Origin: Gammaproteobacteria bacterium
Lineage (GTDB): Bacteria > Pseudomonadota > Gammaproteobacteria > Arenicellales > JAJDZL01
DNA: 64,000 bases
Direction: 5' to 3'
NCBI GenBank assembly: GCA_022823625.1
Contig: JAJEHQ010000025.1
Coordinates: 100,217-164,216, forward strand
Under the pieces are notes generated by a model that worked only from the letters and a program-made list of their open reading frames with translations, did not search any database and had not been told where the DNA came from. Shown piece by piece: positions 1-9,222 of the stretch. The translations under genes were made by a program, and so were the position numbers. Position 1 is the stretch's first letter, and each line of letters begins with the position of its first letter.

Positions 1-1126
1 GTTCAATTTCAACTTCAGCTTCCTGTTCAGCTTTCAGTGCTTCAATGATTCCTTCACTTTCAGTGGCTAGTCTGCGTCTCTCACGCTTAGTCTCCTCTTC
101 CGCGGCAACAACAGCTCTTTTGCTGACTTCTGTCTGCGCTAGTGCCGCTGATTCTTCACTACGACGGGTAGCCAATTCGATCTGGCTGTTGATTCTGTTC
201 TCTTCCACAACCTTAAGAGAAAGAATTTCTTCTGTTCTCAGTTCACGGTCCCGTTCAATCTCTGCGCGTCGCACCTCTGATTCCCTGGTCAGACGAGCGA
301 GTCCAGCCGCCGATTGGGCGCGTTCTCGCTCTTCTGCGGTACGACGTGAATTTTCAGAACTCAATTGTTCCGACTTGATCGATTTTTCAGACTCCGCCTG
401 CTCCTGTTCCAGTTCCAAAGCCAAGCGGGTTTTGGTGGTTTCCAGTTCGGTACGTCGAATCGCCGTCTCCGCATTTGCTTCGATCTCCTTACGCTTACGA
501 CGGTTTGTAGTGATTATTTCAGCGAGCCGCCGCATTCCAACGGCATTGAACGCGTTGTTTTCATCCAAAGCTGCAAATGGGGTTTGGTCTAGTTCCGTTA
601 CAGATACAGATTCAAGCTGTAGGCCTATGTTTTCAATACCAGACCGCAGCAATTCCGCCACTTCACTGGCAAATAAAGGCCGATTTTCATGAAGTTCGTC
701 CATCGTCCGCGTCGCTGCAACGGCCTGCATGGCATCAAAGAAACGCCCACGCAGAAATTCGCTAAGACGCTCTGTTGAAAGTGACCGAGCACCAATGGTT
801 TGAGCAGCTGTCGCAATTCCATCCTTGGTAGGAATCACCCGCACATGGAATGCAACATTGACATCGACTCTTAGTCGGTCGCTAGTCAATAGGGATTGCT
901 CACCCCGCCTGGAAACATCGACATAAAATGTACGCATGTCTACTACTTCTACCTGATGAAGAAACGGTAGAACCAAGCATCCCGCGTCCATCACTGTCTT
1001 CTGACCACCCGCGCCCGTTCGAATCAATGCACGGTCTCGCGATCCTTTGTGATAGAACCGATTCAGAATAACGATTCCTATCGCAACAAAGAGTAAAGTC
1101 AGAACAACAGCAATTACCCACTCCAT
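1..1126 (-). CDS. Flotillin-like membrane protein (YqiK/SPFH family), partial at left edge
   Basis: The frame opens with an ATG at 1126 preceded by a strong GGAGGAAAA site and runs off the window without a stop, so the C-terminus is missing. The first 20 or so residues are a hydrophobic anchor. An SPFH-like domain follows (roughly residues 30-190, with a segment like VDMRTFYVDVSRRGEQ), then a long Glu/Arg/Ala-rich coiled coil from about residue 210 to the edge. This order is typical of bacterial flotillins of the YqiK type, which scaffold membrane microdomains. No partner gene such as an NfeD-type protein is visible because transcription leads out of the window. A long open frame on the opposite strand here is a shadow of the coiled coil. 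Family call is firm; the cellular role is inferred. Confidence 0.85.
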   Translation of the reverse strand, partial: MEWVIAVVLTLLFVAIGIVILNRFYHKGSRDRALIRTGAGGQKTVMDAGCLVLPFLHQVEVVDMRTFYVDVSRRGEQSLLTSDRLRVDVNVAFHVRVIPTKDGIATAAQTIGARSLSTERLSEFLRGRFFDAMQAVAATRTMDELHENRPLFASEVAELLRSGIENIGLQLESVSVTELDQTPFAALDENNAFNAVGMRRLAEIITTNRRKRKEIEANAETAIRRTELETTKTRLALELEQEQAESEKSIKSEQLSSENSRRTAEERERAQSAAGLARLTRESEVRRAEIERDRELRTEEILSLKVVEENRINSQIELATRRSEESAALAQTEVSKRAVVAAEEETKRERRRLATESEGIIEALKAEQEAEVEIE

Positions 1127-1840
1127 ATTTGTTTTCCTCCCGCCACTCGGAATAAACCGTCCGAAGAATTGGTGCCGACTGTGAATATCAACCCATGCAA
1201 AACAGTTCGAACAGATTGATCTTCATCATGAATTAGTATCTGAACATATTAGTTGCTTTATATATTATTTCCATTTCAATTAATATTTGATTTAATTTTT
1301 CAGCAATTACTGGTTGCTCAATTTCCCATTGAAACAATGAAGAACCAATGAACGTATAGCGGAAGCTTGTAATGTACTCGTGCAGACTGGGTTGACTGTC
1401 AGTACAGCAACTTATGACTGAATCTAGCGCAGCGAAAGGCCATTGCCTTCGGCCTTAAGGTCATCCGACCTAATCTCTAGATTCTCTTCTTCAGCCTATG
1501 TCGGCGTCAGAACTGTCGTAGTGGAGAGTAGGCGACATTTGACGGTTACCGGTGCCACAGTTTTCGAAACTCGAAAGTGAAAACTGCTTGTAAAAGCACG
1601 GCTTTTATATTCTGAAGTTGTTCAGTGTGGAACGAGGGCTCCTCAGAATCTGAATGCTGCTGTCAAAATTAGTTTGAGTTTGTACCGAGAATCGGTTGGG
1701 GTTGGGGAGTTAAGGTAAGGAAAATTTTATTGACAGATTCCTCTTCAAACAGGGTCGCCAAACTTCAGCCTCTTGAAGGGCGTATCTGCCACGCGCCGAC
1801 TGAACTTCACTTTGAATCGGACTCTGCAACCGATACAAAA
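1127..1840. other. Non-coding stretch of about 700 bases with two adjacent small hairpins
   Basis: No convincing reading frame on either strand. It holds the promoter side of the flotillin gene and the downstream side of the binding-protein gene. At 1436-1456 AAGGCC pairs with GGCCTT, and directly after it, at 1458-1471, AGGTC pairs with GACCT. Neither is followed by a T-run. They may belong to an unannotated RNA or a 3' end, but nothing more can be supported. Confidence 0.4.
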
Positions 1841-2983
1841 TTATGGATTCAGCACCTCCTGTACTGCAAACTCATAACCTTCGGCTTCAGCAAGGTAAAC
1901 AGGGCAAGTTACTGACCTCTTCTGACTCTGCCAGCGTGCCTGCCTTGGTCCGGGTACTGAAAGCTCATGCAGGGAATCAGAATCTGAACCTGTAGTCTGT
2001 CGTGTGTTAATTTGGTATCTACCATCCTGAATACATTTGGCGAGGAAATGGGCACCTTCGTAAACTGATTCAGCAAGTGCATTCAGAGTCGGGGCGGATT
2101 CTCCGAAATGCTGATGATAAGACTCTTTGAATTTTTCATTGGCCGAGGAAGGAATCTGATTGAAATATCCAGATGAACAGAACAATCTCTCTGTATGGTC
2201 TGCGCCAATTCCAAGCAGCATATTCTCTTCAACAGCGCACGATAGACGGATCGTATGTGCTGCCAAACCAGCACGAGAGAATTCTCGATTAAATCTTACG
2301 CTATCGTCGCCCACGAGAGACAAAAGCACAACGTCGGGTCGATGTTCTTCCAGTCCTTGAAGAGATTTCTCAAATTTTTTGGTGCCTAAGGGATGGTACG
2401 TTTCAAATACTACACTCGCTCCAAATAACTCAAGAAGACGATGAGTGAGTTTATGGCTGCGATGTGGCCAAACATAATCGTTGCCAATTAAGGCCCAACG
2501 TTGCGAATGATGTTGGGTCATAAACCATGAAACGGCCGGAAACAGTTGAGTTTGCGGCGTTTCGCCAATACAACAAACGTGGCTGGAATTCACACCGCCT
2601 TCATATAGCGGGGTATAGATATATGGAATGCGTCCTTTCAAACTTTCTACGATCGCTTCCCTCACGTCCGAGGTATGCATGCCAACGATCGCGTCAATTA
2701 CATTTGTATTGGCAAGAACTTTAGCCAATCTCGCCACATTTTGCGGATTCCCACCAGAATCGACGATGTGGGGAACCACCTCCATACCCAGAATCCCTCC
2801 CGTGGTATTGATCTCATGAACAGCTAGTTCTCCACATGCTCGACAGGAAGGTCCCCAAATTCCGGCCGGACCACTTTGAGGAACAAATAAACCAAGTACG
2901 AATATCTTTCGCTCTACTGGCAGAGCGAACTGCTGGCCTGTTAATCTACTAGCCTTATTGCGACTGGCCGAATATGTACTCAT
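1841..2983 (-). CDS. AmiC/FmdD-like substrate-binding-fold protein, probably cytoplasmic
   Basis: The 380-residue protein has the type I periplasmic binding fold seen in AmiC, UrtA and FmdD (amide, urea and short-amide receptors). Typical segments are LFVPQSGPAGIWGPS near residue 32, VGMHTSDVREA near 100, and NALAESVYEGAHFLA near 305. Unlike transport receptors it starts with a hydrophilic, basic N-terminus and shows no signal peptide or lipobox. That is the condition of AmiC, the cytoplasmic ligand sensor controlling amidase expression. No ABC permease or ATPase genes lie nearby. The gene follows a MarR regulator by about 110 bases on the same strand, so a sensor or co-regulator role is plausible. 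The ligand is unknown. The last 40 or so residues look less conserved. Confidence 0.7.
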   Translation of the reverse strand: MSTYSASRNKASRLTGQQFALPVERKIFVLGLFVPQSGPAGIWGPSCRACGELAVHEINTTGGILGMEVVPHIVDSGGNPQNVARLAKVLANTNVIDAIVGMHTSDVREAIVESLKGRIPYIYTPLYEGGVNSSHVCCIGETPQTQLFPAVSWFMTQHHSQRWALIGNDYVWPHRSHKLTHRLLELFGASVVFETYHPLGTKKFEKSLQGLEEHRPDVVLLSLVGDDSVRFNREFSRAGLAAHTIRLSCAVEENMLLGIGADHTERLFCSSGYFNQIPSSANEKFKESYHQHFGESAPTLNALAESVYEGAHFLAKCIQDGRYQINTRQTTGSDSDSLHELSVPGPRQARWQSQKRSVTCPVYLAEAEGYEFAVQEVLNP

Positions 2984-3092
2984 ACGAAAATTTACATCGC
3001 CAATAGTTAACGCAGGATTCCAATTGGTCTAATTCAATTAACGAATATTGATTCATACATTGGGAACTTCGTTGAAATTTACCTCGACTCGC

Positions 3093-3527
3093 TCACTCCT
3101 GAGAAGACGGGGTGATTACAACGGGCTTCTGATCAATTCGTTCCAGTTTTTCAAGCACCACGCGCGTATGCGAATCCAACACTTCTGAAATCAATGCTCG
3201 AAAAGCCCGTACTTCAGGAAGGCATTTTTCCAAGGTATCCTTGCCGTGATCAGAAATGAATAACTGAATACTACGCCGGTCTACATTACTTTGTTTGCGA
3301 TGAATCAGCGCGTTTCGGACCAACCGGTCCACCAGTTTGGATAGTGCGGGAATCTTGATATCGGTCTGCTGGGAAAGTTCTTTTAAAGTGAGCCCAGGAT
3401 TTTCGTTGAGTGTCTCAATAACCCGCCAAGTGCTCGGAGTTGTTCCCTTAACTTTCAGACACTCCTCAAACTTTGTTGCTACCGCATGGTAGGCAGATTC
3501 GATAACTTTTTCCGGTTTGTTGAGCAT
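3093..3527 (-). CDS. MarR family transcriptional regulator
   Basis: A winged-helix protein of about 144 residues counted from the ATG at 3527. A GTG at 3590 would add 21 residues that do not look like the family, so the internal ATG is preferred, although neither start has a strong ribosome site. The helix-turn-helix region covers LTLKELSQQTDIKIPALSKL, and the wing contains the VDRRS signature typical of MarR proteins (NVDRRSIQLF). Flanking helices would form the dimer interface. It lies upstream of, and in line with, the AmiC-like gene, so co-transcription is likely. MarR proteins usually bind a dyad near their own promoter, but no clear operator is recognised upstream. Confidence 0.8.
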   Translation of the reverse strand: MLNKPEKVIESAYHAVATKFEECLKVKGTTPSTWRVIETLNENPGLTLKELSQQTDIKIPALSKLVDRLVRNALIHRKQSNVDRRSIQLFISDHGKDTLEKCLPEVRAFRALISEVLDSHTRVVLEKLERIDQKPVVITPSSQE

Positions 3528-3939
3528 TTTGATTTTTGATAAATATCTTGTGTTGAAACCGTGCAGTATCCGATTAATTGCAAACTTCACTATACTCGTA
3601 TATTCGGATTCATTTCCAGTTCGTTCTATTTTCGCATTTTACTCTTACGGAATTTTTCAATACTACTATAGCCGAAAGTGACGTTCGTACCTAAACCTGA
3701 ATTCGCGTTCGGCTCTATGCTGTAATTGTGATACGTGATCGGTTTCAATTTCTTCAGGCAAATATTTCGAATCTTCGATTTGGTCTTCTTCTGCGTTGTC
3801 ATTCAATCAGTTGTCTTAGGAATGCTTCATGTGAATGCGCAATCAGGTGACAATCAATTCTGTAGCATTCCTACTTGGTTATCGAATTAAAATTTGTCTG
3901 AATATCCCAAAATTCTATTGGCACTCCTTCCGATTGATC

Positions 3940-4593
3940 ATGGACCTGGACCTCGCAAAATTCAATATGGTCGAACAGCAGATTCGACCTTGGAATGTTT
4001 TAAGTTCGCAGATTCTCGAAACGATCGCGGCTGTGCCGCGTGAAAACTTCGTTCCTGAACAGCATCGCCATCTAGCGTTTGCTGACATGCAGGTTCCTAT
4101 TGGCGATGGCCAAGTCATGATGCAACCGAAAGTGGAGGCCCGGCTTCTGCAGGAAATTGCGCCAGAACGGGATGATTTTGCGCTTGAAATTGGTGCAGGT
4201 ACCGGTTATGTTGCTGCACTCTTAGCACAAACAGCGTTGGAGGTGCATACCATTGAATCCCGAGAATCGCTGGTTGAACTCGCAGCCTTGAACCTTCTGA
4301 CCAACAACATTAAAAACGTTGATGTGATTCATGGCGATGCGGGGCGAGGTTGGAAATCGGATATCGAATACCAGACGATTTTTGTCTCAGGATCCGTCAT
4401 TCAATTGCCGCAAAGCTATCTCGATTTGTTGTGCATAGGCGGAAGATTGGTCGCAGTGGTGGGCGATGGGCCTGTAATGAACGCCATTCGAGTCAGAAGA
4501 ATCGACGCAGAAAGTTGGCATACCGATTACCTGTTTGAGACAGTCCTTCCACCACTAGACAATATTGAACAGCCCAATCGCTTCGTGTTTTGA
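3940..4593 (+). CDS. Protein-L-isoaspartate O-methyltransferase family protein
   Basis: A SAM-dependent methyltransferase of the PCMT family, 217 residues from the ATG at 3940 (MDLDLAKFNMVEQQIRPW). An in-frame start at 3835 would add 35 residues unrelated to the family. The N-terminal segment IRPWNVL and the PRENFVPEQ stretch are typical. Motif I is ALEIGAGTGYVAALLAQ. Family members repair isoaspartyl residues, but this upstream-of-tolC branch has no proven substrate. The stop TGA at 4591-4593 lies three bases before the tolC ATG, so the two genes are almost certainly translated from one message. The pcm-tolC-waaA neighbourhood recurs in proteobacteria. Confidence 0.85.
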   Translation: MDLDLAKFNMVEQQIRPWNVLSSQILETIAAVPRENFVPEQHRHLAFADMQVPIGDGQVMMQPKVEARLLQEIAPERDDFALEIGAGTGYVAALLAQTALEVHTIESRESLVELAALNLLTNNIKNVDVIHGDAGRGWKSDIEYQTIFVSGSVIQLPQSYLDLLCIGGRLVAVVGDGPVMNAIRVRRIDAESWHTDYLFETVLPPLDNIEQPNRFVF

Positions 4594-4595
4594 CT

Positions 4596-5903
4596 ATGCG
4601 GAGAAATTCAACGCAAAGATCAACCTCACTTCTTTGTGCGCTACTGACTGCGTTAATCATGCTGTTCGCTGGACCCGCCTTTCCCATCGATCTTATTGAG
4701 AGTTATGAATTGGCAGTCGAAAACAGCTCTGAGCTTGCCGCAGCAAAAATCGAATCACAAGCTGGCGAACTCAATCTTGACATTACCAAAGCCATCAGCG
4801 TTTTTCCGACTGTAACGATCGGCGCAATGTCAGAGAGAAAAAACAAGTTCGTCGGCGCCGACACCAGAATAGACAGGGCTAATGTGACGCTATCTCAAAC
4901 TCTTTGGAGAGAGAGTCTTGGAGCCGGACTGAAATTCTCGGAACAACAAGAAATTCTCGCCGGCCTGATTTACAAGAAAGCACAGATCAACCTATTCAAG
5001 CAAGTCGTCGATGCGTATTTCAATGTCCTCGCCGCCCAGGATACACTCGAAACAAATCGAAGCGAAATTACATCCATACGAGTTTTGCTTGATCATGCAG
5101 TGGTGCGACGAGATGCTGGGGTCGGTACCGAAACTGATGTCAGAATTGCTGAATCACGACTCGCGTTGGCGAATGCCGGTGTCATCATGGCAGAAACTGC
5201 GGTTGAAAATGCCATTCTGGCACTATCCGAATTAATCGGGCACCGTGCAACCGACATTGATCAGCTGAATGAAAATGCCCCCACGCCAAGTATGAAATCC
5301 GGGCAGGTGGAAGATTGGACTGAACTGGCTCTAAAGAACAATATCGACCTCGAAATTCAGCAGGTTCAGGTCAATATTGCCGAGCGGTCAATCCAATTGG
5401 CTACTTCCGATTATGATTTTGCAGCTCATCTGAATGTCCGCGTCAATGACAGACTCGGCGGCACTGAATCGTTAATGGACCATTCGGTTGCATCGATAAC
5501 AATTTCAAAGTCATTCTCCACAGCTGGTGCGGAATCAAGGCTGAAAAAGCAAGCCACACTGCAGTATGAAGCGGAACTGCAAAGACTCAAGGCACTTAGA
5601 ACTCGAACCGCTACACTCACATCGAGCACATTTCGCAGTGCAGCCAGTCTTATCGAACAAATTGATGCCCTGGAAGTTGCGGTCAATGCGGTGCAAAGCT
5701 CGTATGATCTGACGCAAAGCAACTACGATGTTGGACTGGTCACTTCGCTGGAAGTGCTGGATGCGCAACAGGATTTGTTTGAAGCCAGGCGAGCATTGCT
5801 TGAAGCTCGCTATGCATATCTGCGCAGCCTGATTGCGCTGGAACTAGTTGCCGGTACACTCGATCTCAGCGACCTGCAGGCACTGAACAATCTGCTACTT
5901 TAA
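4596..5903 (+). CDS. tolC: TolC family outer-membrane efflux protein
   Basis: The 435-residue product starts at the ATG at 4596, two bases after the upstream stop. Residues about 10-30 form a signal peptide (LLCALLTALIMLFAGPAF). The mature part has the two alternating helical repeats of the TolC family, with segments such as LFKQVVDAYFNVLAAQDTL near residue 130 and SLEVLDAQQDLFEARRALL near 385. TolC trimers form the outer-membrane duct for tripartite efflux pumps and type I secretion. No pump or membrane-fusion gene is adjacent, consistent with a general-purpose TolC. The 3' end overlaps the convergent waaA by nine bases. Confidence 0.9.
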   Translation: MRRNSTQRSTSLLCALLTALIMLFAGPAFPIDLIESYELAVENSSELAAAKIESQAGELNLDITKAISVFPTVTIGAMSERKNKFVGADTRIDRANVTLSQTLWRESLGAGLKFSEQQEILAGLIYKKAQINLFKQVVDAYFNVLAAQDTLETNRSEITSIRVLLDHAVVRRDAGVGTETDVRIAESRLALANAGVIMAETAVENAILALSELIGHRATDIDQLNENAPTPSMKSGQVEDWTELALKNNIDLEIQQVQVNIAERSIQLATSDYDFAAHLNVRVNDRLGGTESLMDHSVASITISKSFSTAGAESRLKKQATLQYEAELQRLKALRTRTATLTSSTFRSAASLIEQIDALEVAVNAVQSSYDLTQSNYDVGLVTSLEVLDAQQDLFEARRALLEARYAYLRSLIALELVAGTLDLSDLQALNNLLL

Positions 5904-7190
5904 AGTTTCATTCAGATTCAAGAAGCTTTCCAAGTGGTAAGTCGTTCGCTGAAGTGCACCTCGGTTTTTTTCAAGCAAACGACCTCCATTATTGACCCGT
6001 AGTTCCCTCAAGTCCGAATCTTGTAATAGTCGACTCAGGGCTGGCTTTAGTGCCGCAAAGTCATCCACCCGTTCTCCAGCACCATTCTCGAGCACCAGTC
6101 GCGAAATTTCGCGAAAGTTCGACATGTCAGGGCCAAACACCACAGGCGTTCCAACCAGAATGGGTTCCAGCACGTTGTGACCCCCAAAGGCTGCAAAGCT
6201 GCCACCCACGATCGCGATATCTGATGCGGCATAAAACTCCAGCAACTTTCCCATGGAGTCCACTAGGATCACATCCGAGTTAACTTTGGTATCACTCTGC
6301 CACTCACTAACCCGCGAAACGGAAAACCCACAGTCAGAAATTTGCCGAAACACTCGATTGAAGCGTTCTGGATGCCGCGGCACAATCACTGCAATCAGTT
6401 CTGAAATATCCACTCGCAGTTCAATCATTAACTTTAAAAATTGATTTTCTTCACCTTCATGTGAACTACCAAGCACCACCGTCGGTCGACCTGTGCCACC
6501 CCAGCGTTCTCTCAATGCAACCCCGGTTTCTTGAATACCATCGGGCGCTTTCATGTCAAATTTGAGATTACCGGTTACGTGTACCAAATCGCTGTTTGCA
6601 CCAAGCGCGGTGATTCGCTCGGCGTCCACTTTAGTTTGAACGCAAAACGCTGATACGTTTTTGAGTGCATGTCGGCATAAAGGCAAAAAGGACTTCGCCC
6701 TGCTGAAGGTGGTATCGGAAAGTCTGAGATTAACAAAAGCAACAGGAATTTTTCGGGCTCTCGACACACACAGAAAATTGGGCCACAACTCCGTTTCAGC
6801 AATGATGATCGCGCAAGGTTTCACCGCACCGAGTGCCCGATTGACAATAATTCCGCTATCAACTGGCGCATAGACCTGTGAAACACGACTTCCAAAAAGC
6901 CTTGTAATTTGTGCTGACCCAGTTGGTGTAACGCAACTGAGAAGTATTGGTACATCGGAATTTTCAAGCAGGTATTCAACTAGTGGCCGGATAGCATTGA
7001 CCTCTCCGACCGATACGGCGTGAATCCATATAGGCCCGGAACTCAAGTGCGAAGGAAGGTACCCGAATCGTTCAGACAAACGTTGCCAGTATTCCCGACG
7101 GGTAGCACCCCGGATCAGAAAACGGACCAGTACAACAGGTACCAGCAGATTAATCAGAACCCGATAGAAGAGTGAGTAAATTTGTCCCAT
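5895..7190 (-). CDS. waaA: 3-deoxy-D-manno-octulosonic acid (Kdo) transferase
   Basis: A GT-B glycosyltransferase of family GT30, 431 residues, close to the usual 420-430. It begins with an N-terminal membrane anchor (YSLFYRVLINLLVPVVLV). The conserved segment HAVSVGEVNAIRP near residue 55 carries the glutamate that acts as catalytic base in characterised WaaA enzymes. The donor-binding half contains GSSHEGEE, PRHPERF and the GGSF...GGHNVLEP stretch near residue 325. It transfers Kdo from CMP-Kdo to lipid IVA at the inner membrane, so the cell makes LPS. It starts two bases after the hemF stop and is the last gene of the operon. It ends with TAG inside the convergent tolC. Confidence 0.93.
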   Translation of the reverse strand: MGQIYSLFYRVLINLLVPVVLVRFLIRGATRREYWQRLSERFGYLPSHLSSGPIWIHAVSVGEVNAIRPLVEYLLENSDVPILLSCVTPTGSAQITRLFGSRVSQVYAPVDSGIIVNRALGAVKPCAIIIAETELWPNFLCVSRARKIPVAFVNLRLSDTTFSRAKSFLPLCRHALKNVSAFCVQTKVDAERITALGANSDLVHVTGNLKFDMKAPDGIQETGVALRERWGGTGRPTVVLGSSHEGEENQFLKLMIELRVDISELIAVIVPRHPERFNRVFRQISDCGFSVSRVSEWQSDTKVNSDVILVDSMGKLLEFYAASDIAIVGGSFAAFGGHNVLEPILVGTPVVFGPDMSNFREISRLVLENGAGERVDDFAALKPALSRLLQDSDLRELRVNNGGRLLEKNRGALQRTTYHLESFLNLNETLK

Positions 7191-7191
7191 C

Positions 7192-8121
7192 TTACCCGGA
7201 TTGAACTGAAATCCAATCGCGCGGGGTAAGAAAGTCGTGAATCAAGCGGTGTTCTTCGCTTCCGGGTTCAGCTTTCCAGTCATATCTCCAGGTAACTGCA
7301 GGTGGCAGAGACATCAGTATCGACTCGGTTCGACCGCCAGACTGCAACCCGAAAAGCGTACCCCGATCATAAACCAGGTTGAATTCTACATAACGCCCGC
7401 GACGCATGCATTGAAATTCCCGCTCCCGGTCGCCAAAGGATAAACTGCGCCGCCGCTCAACGATGGGAACGTAAGCCTTTAGGAAATGGTCTCCAACACT
7501 TTGCATGAAGCGGAAGGCATTCTCAAATCCACCGTCCGTGTAGTCATCAAAAAAGATTCCGCCAATACCACGTGCTTCTTCCCGGTGTTTCAGGTAAAAG
7601 TACTCGTCACACCAGGATTTCAACCGCAGGTACAACCCTTCACCGAAACCCTCACAGGCATCAGCTGCCGTTTGATGCCAGTGTACAGCGTCTTCGACAA
7701 ATCCATAGTATGGCGTCAGGTCAAATCCGCCGCCAAACCACCATTTTCGTTTGTCGACGTGAATGAACCGGACATTCATGTGAGTGGTGGGTACGTAAGG
7801 GTTCAAAGGATGGAGCACCAACGAAACCCCCATGGCTGAAAACGGCCTGTCTTTGAGGTCAGTTCGCTTTACAGTTGCAGCCTTCGGTAATTTGACACCG
7901 TGGATGGAGGAAAAATTTACACCCGCTTTTTCAAAAATCTCACCTCCCTCAAGCACCCGGCTTGTACCACCTCCGCCGCCTGAGTACTCCCATCGGTCTT
8001 CATAAAATCGATCCGATTCACTTAAAGATTCAAGCGTCTGACAAATATTATTCTGGAGTGAGCGCAGGTAAGACTCGACGCGCTCTACATTAATCGAGCC
8101 CAATTCTACAGAATCATCCAC
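7192..8121 (-). CDS. hemF: Oxygen-dependent coproporphyrinogen III oxidase
   Basis: HemF converts coproporphyrinogen III to protoporphyrinogen IX using oxygen, late in haem synthesis. The 309-residue product matches the usual length and shows the family hallmarks: the Gly-rich stretch [10 protein letters not shown] near residue 50, [20 protein letters not shown] near 130, [10 protein letters not shown] near 190, and the C-terminal RVEF-like block [13 protein letters not shown] with SLPP downstream. The start is a GTG at 8121 with GAGCGGAG a suitable distance upstream; the nearby ATG is out of frame. Since this organism also has nitrate respiration, an oxygen-independent HemN would be expected elsewhere. 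It lies between tsaC and waaA in the purine/housekeeping operon. Confidence 0.95.
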   Translation of the reverse strand: MDDSVELGSINVERVESYLRSLQNNICQTLESLSESDRFYEDRWEYSGGGGGTSRVLEGGEIFEKAGVNFSSIHGVKLPKAATVKRTDLKDRPFSAMGVSLVLHPLNPYVPTTHMNVRFIHVDKRKWWFGGGFDLTPYYGFVEDAVHWHQTAADACEGFGEGLYLRLKSWCDEYFYLKHREEARGIGGIFFDDYTDGGFENAFRFMQSVGDHFLKAYVPIVERRRSLSFGDREREFQCMRRGRYVEFNLVYDRGTLFGLQSGGRTESILMSLPPAVTWRYDWKAEPGSEEHRLIHDFLTPRDWISVQSG

Positions 8122-8136
8122 CAGTCAGTACTCCGC

Positions 8137-8694
8137 TCAGCCAGCTCGCAACACCTTTCCGCTCATGGCATCCGTAATTTGAGTTGGATTTTTTTGATGA
8201 CCCAACGGGCCGCGCACCACAAAATCCAGGGATTCACCAAGACACCGAGCGACTTCTCGGTGTACGCGAATCGGTATCTGACCATGTCGATTGGCACTGG
8301 TTGAGACAATCGCGCAACCAGCCAGCCGGCTGAGGTGTGCAGATGCTGGATGCGCAGTCACACGAACAGCGACAGTGTGTGTGGATGTACGAAGTGAGAT
8401 CGGCATTCTCCTGCTGGCTGGAAAAATCCAGGTGTAGGGCCCCGGCCAACTGGCGACGGCCGGGTCCATCATCGACTCCTGAGGCAGTTCAATAAATGGC
8501 AGTAGCTTATTCACATGATCGGCAATCAGGATCAAACCCATTCCTCGCGGCCGGTTCTTGATCCGAACCACACGTCGAACTGCAATTTCATTGAACGGGT
8601 CGCAGCCAATTCCGAAACATGCTTCCGTAGGGTAGGCAATGACTGCCCCCCTAGAGATGAGTTTGGCTCCGGTTGCAACATCAATCAGGTTCAA
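8137..8694 (-). CDS. tsaC: Threonylcarbamoyl-AMP synthase
   Basis: A 185-residue Sua5/YrdC/YciO-domain protein that makes threonylcarbamoyl-AMP for the t6A37 modification of ANN-decoding tRNAs. The N-terminal half holds GAVIAYPTEACFGIGCD and KNRPRGMGLILI, the latter corresponding to the KxR...K-G-L motif that binds the adenylate. SWPGPYTWIFPA and CAIVSTSANRHGQ follow. The length matches the short TsaC form without the Sua5 C-terminal domain. The start is a TTG at 8694, nine bases after purE, with GGTGGGGG as ribosome site; no in-frame ATG offers a better N-terminus. The tsaC-hemF pairing is common in gammaproteobacteria. Confidence 0.92.
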   Translation of the reverse strand: MNLIDVATGAKLISRGAVIAYPTEACFGIGCDPFNEIAVRRVVRIKNRPRGMGLILIADHVNKLLPFIELPQESMMDPAVASWPGPYTWIFPASRRMPISLRTSTHTVAVRVTAHPASAHLSRLAGCAIVSTSANRHGQIPIRVHREVARCLGESLDFVVRGPLGHQKNPTQITDAMSGKVLRAG

Positions 8695-8703
8695 TTGTGT
8701 TTG

Positions 8704-9210
8704 TTAGCCCCCACCGGCCTGAGGTAAATTTTCGTTCTTTGCGAGTACCGATGCGCGGTTTGTATCTCGATAATTCACGAGTGCTGCAGCGATATTTTCG
8801 TCACTTAGAGCCAAAATTCGTGCTGCTAGAAACGCAGCGTTCTTTGCACCAGCACTTCCAATTGCAACACAGGCGACAGGCACACCGCCTGGCATCTGAA
8901 CTGTTGCCAATAGTGCATCCATACCGCCCAAAGAGCCAGCGTCCAATGGTACGCCAATCACAGGCTTAAGTGTGTGTGCAGCAACTGCTCCAGCGAGATG
9001 TGCAGCTAGACCGGCTGCAGCAATATAGACCGTGCAACCCCGTGCACCAGAGTCCTCTAGATATTGACGTACCTCGTCGGGTGTGCGATGTGCTGACAGA
9101 ATTCGAATCTCCCAATGGACTCCAAGACTGTCCAGCGTGTCAAGCGTTGACTGCATCACTTTCAGGTCCGAATCGGATCCAAGCATTACTGCAACAAAAT
9201 TCTTACTCAA
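8704..9210 (-). CDS. purE: N5-carboxyaminoimidazole ribonucleotide mutase
   Basis: The class I PurE mutase converts N5-CAIR to CAIR in purine synthesis. The 168-residue product has the signature blocks [11 protein letters not shown] at the N-terminus, [11 protein letters not shown] near residue 38 (containing the active-site His), [15 protein letters not shown] near 63, and [17 protein letters not shown] near 86. Class I enzymes normally need PurK to provide N5-CAIR, yet no purK lies next to it here; the next gene is tsaC. It starts 12 bases after purD with an AAGGAGGTAAAC ribosome site. Confidence 0.95.
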   Translation of the reverse strand: MSKNFVAVMLGSDSDLKVMQSTLDTLDSLGVHWEIRILSAHRTPDEVRQYLEDSGARGCTVYIAAAGLAAHLAGAVAAHTLKPVIGVPLDAGSLGGMDALLATVQMPGGVPVACVAIGSAGAKNAAFLAARILALSDENIAAALVNYRDTNRASVLAKNENLPQAGGG

Positions 9211-9222
9211 TGTTTACCTCCT

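Noticed and set aside
45..692. A 215-codon plus-strand frame opposite the flotillin gene
   Set aside because: It is Ser/Arg-rich, lacks a ribosome site and mirrors the Glu/Ala coiled coil of the real gene.
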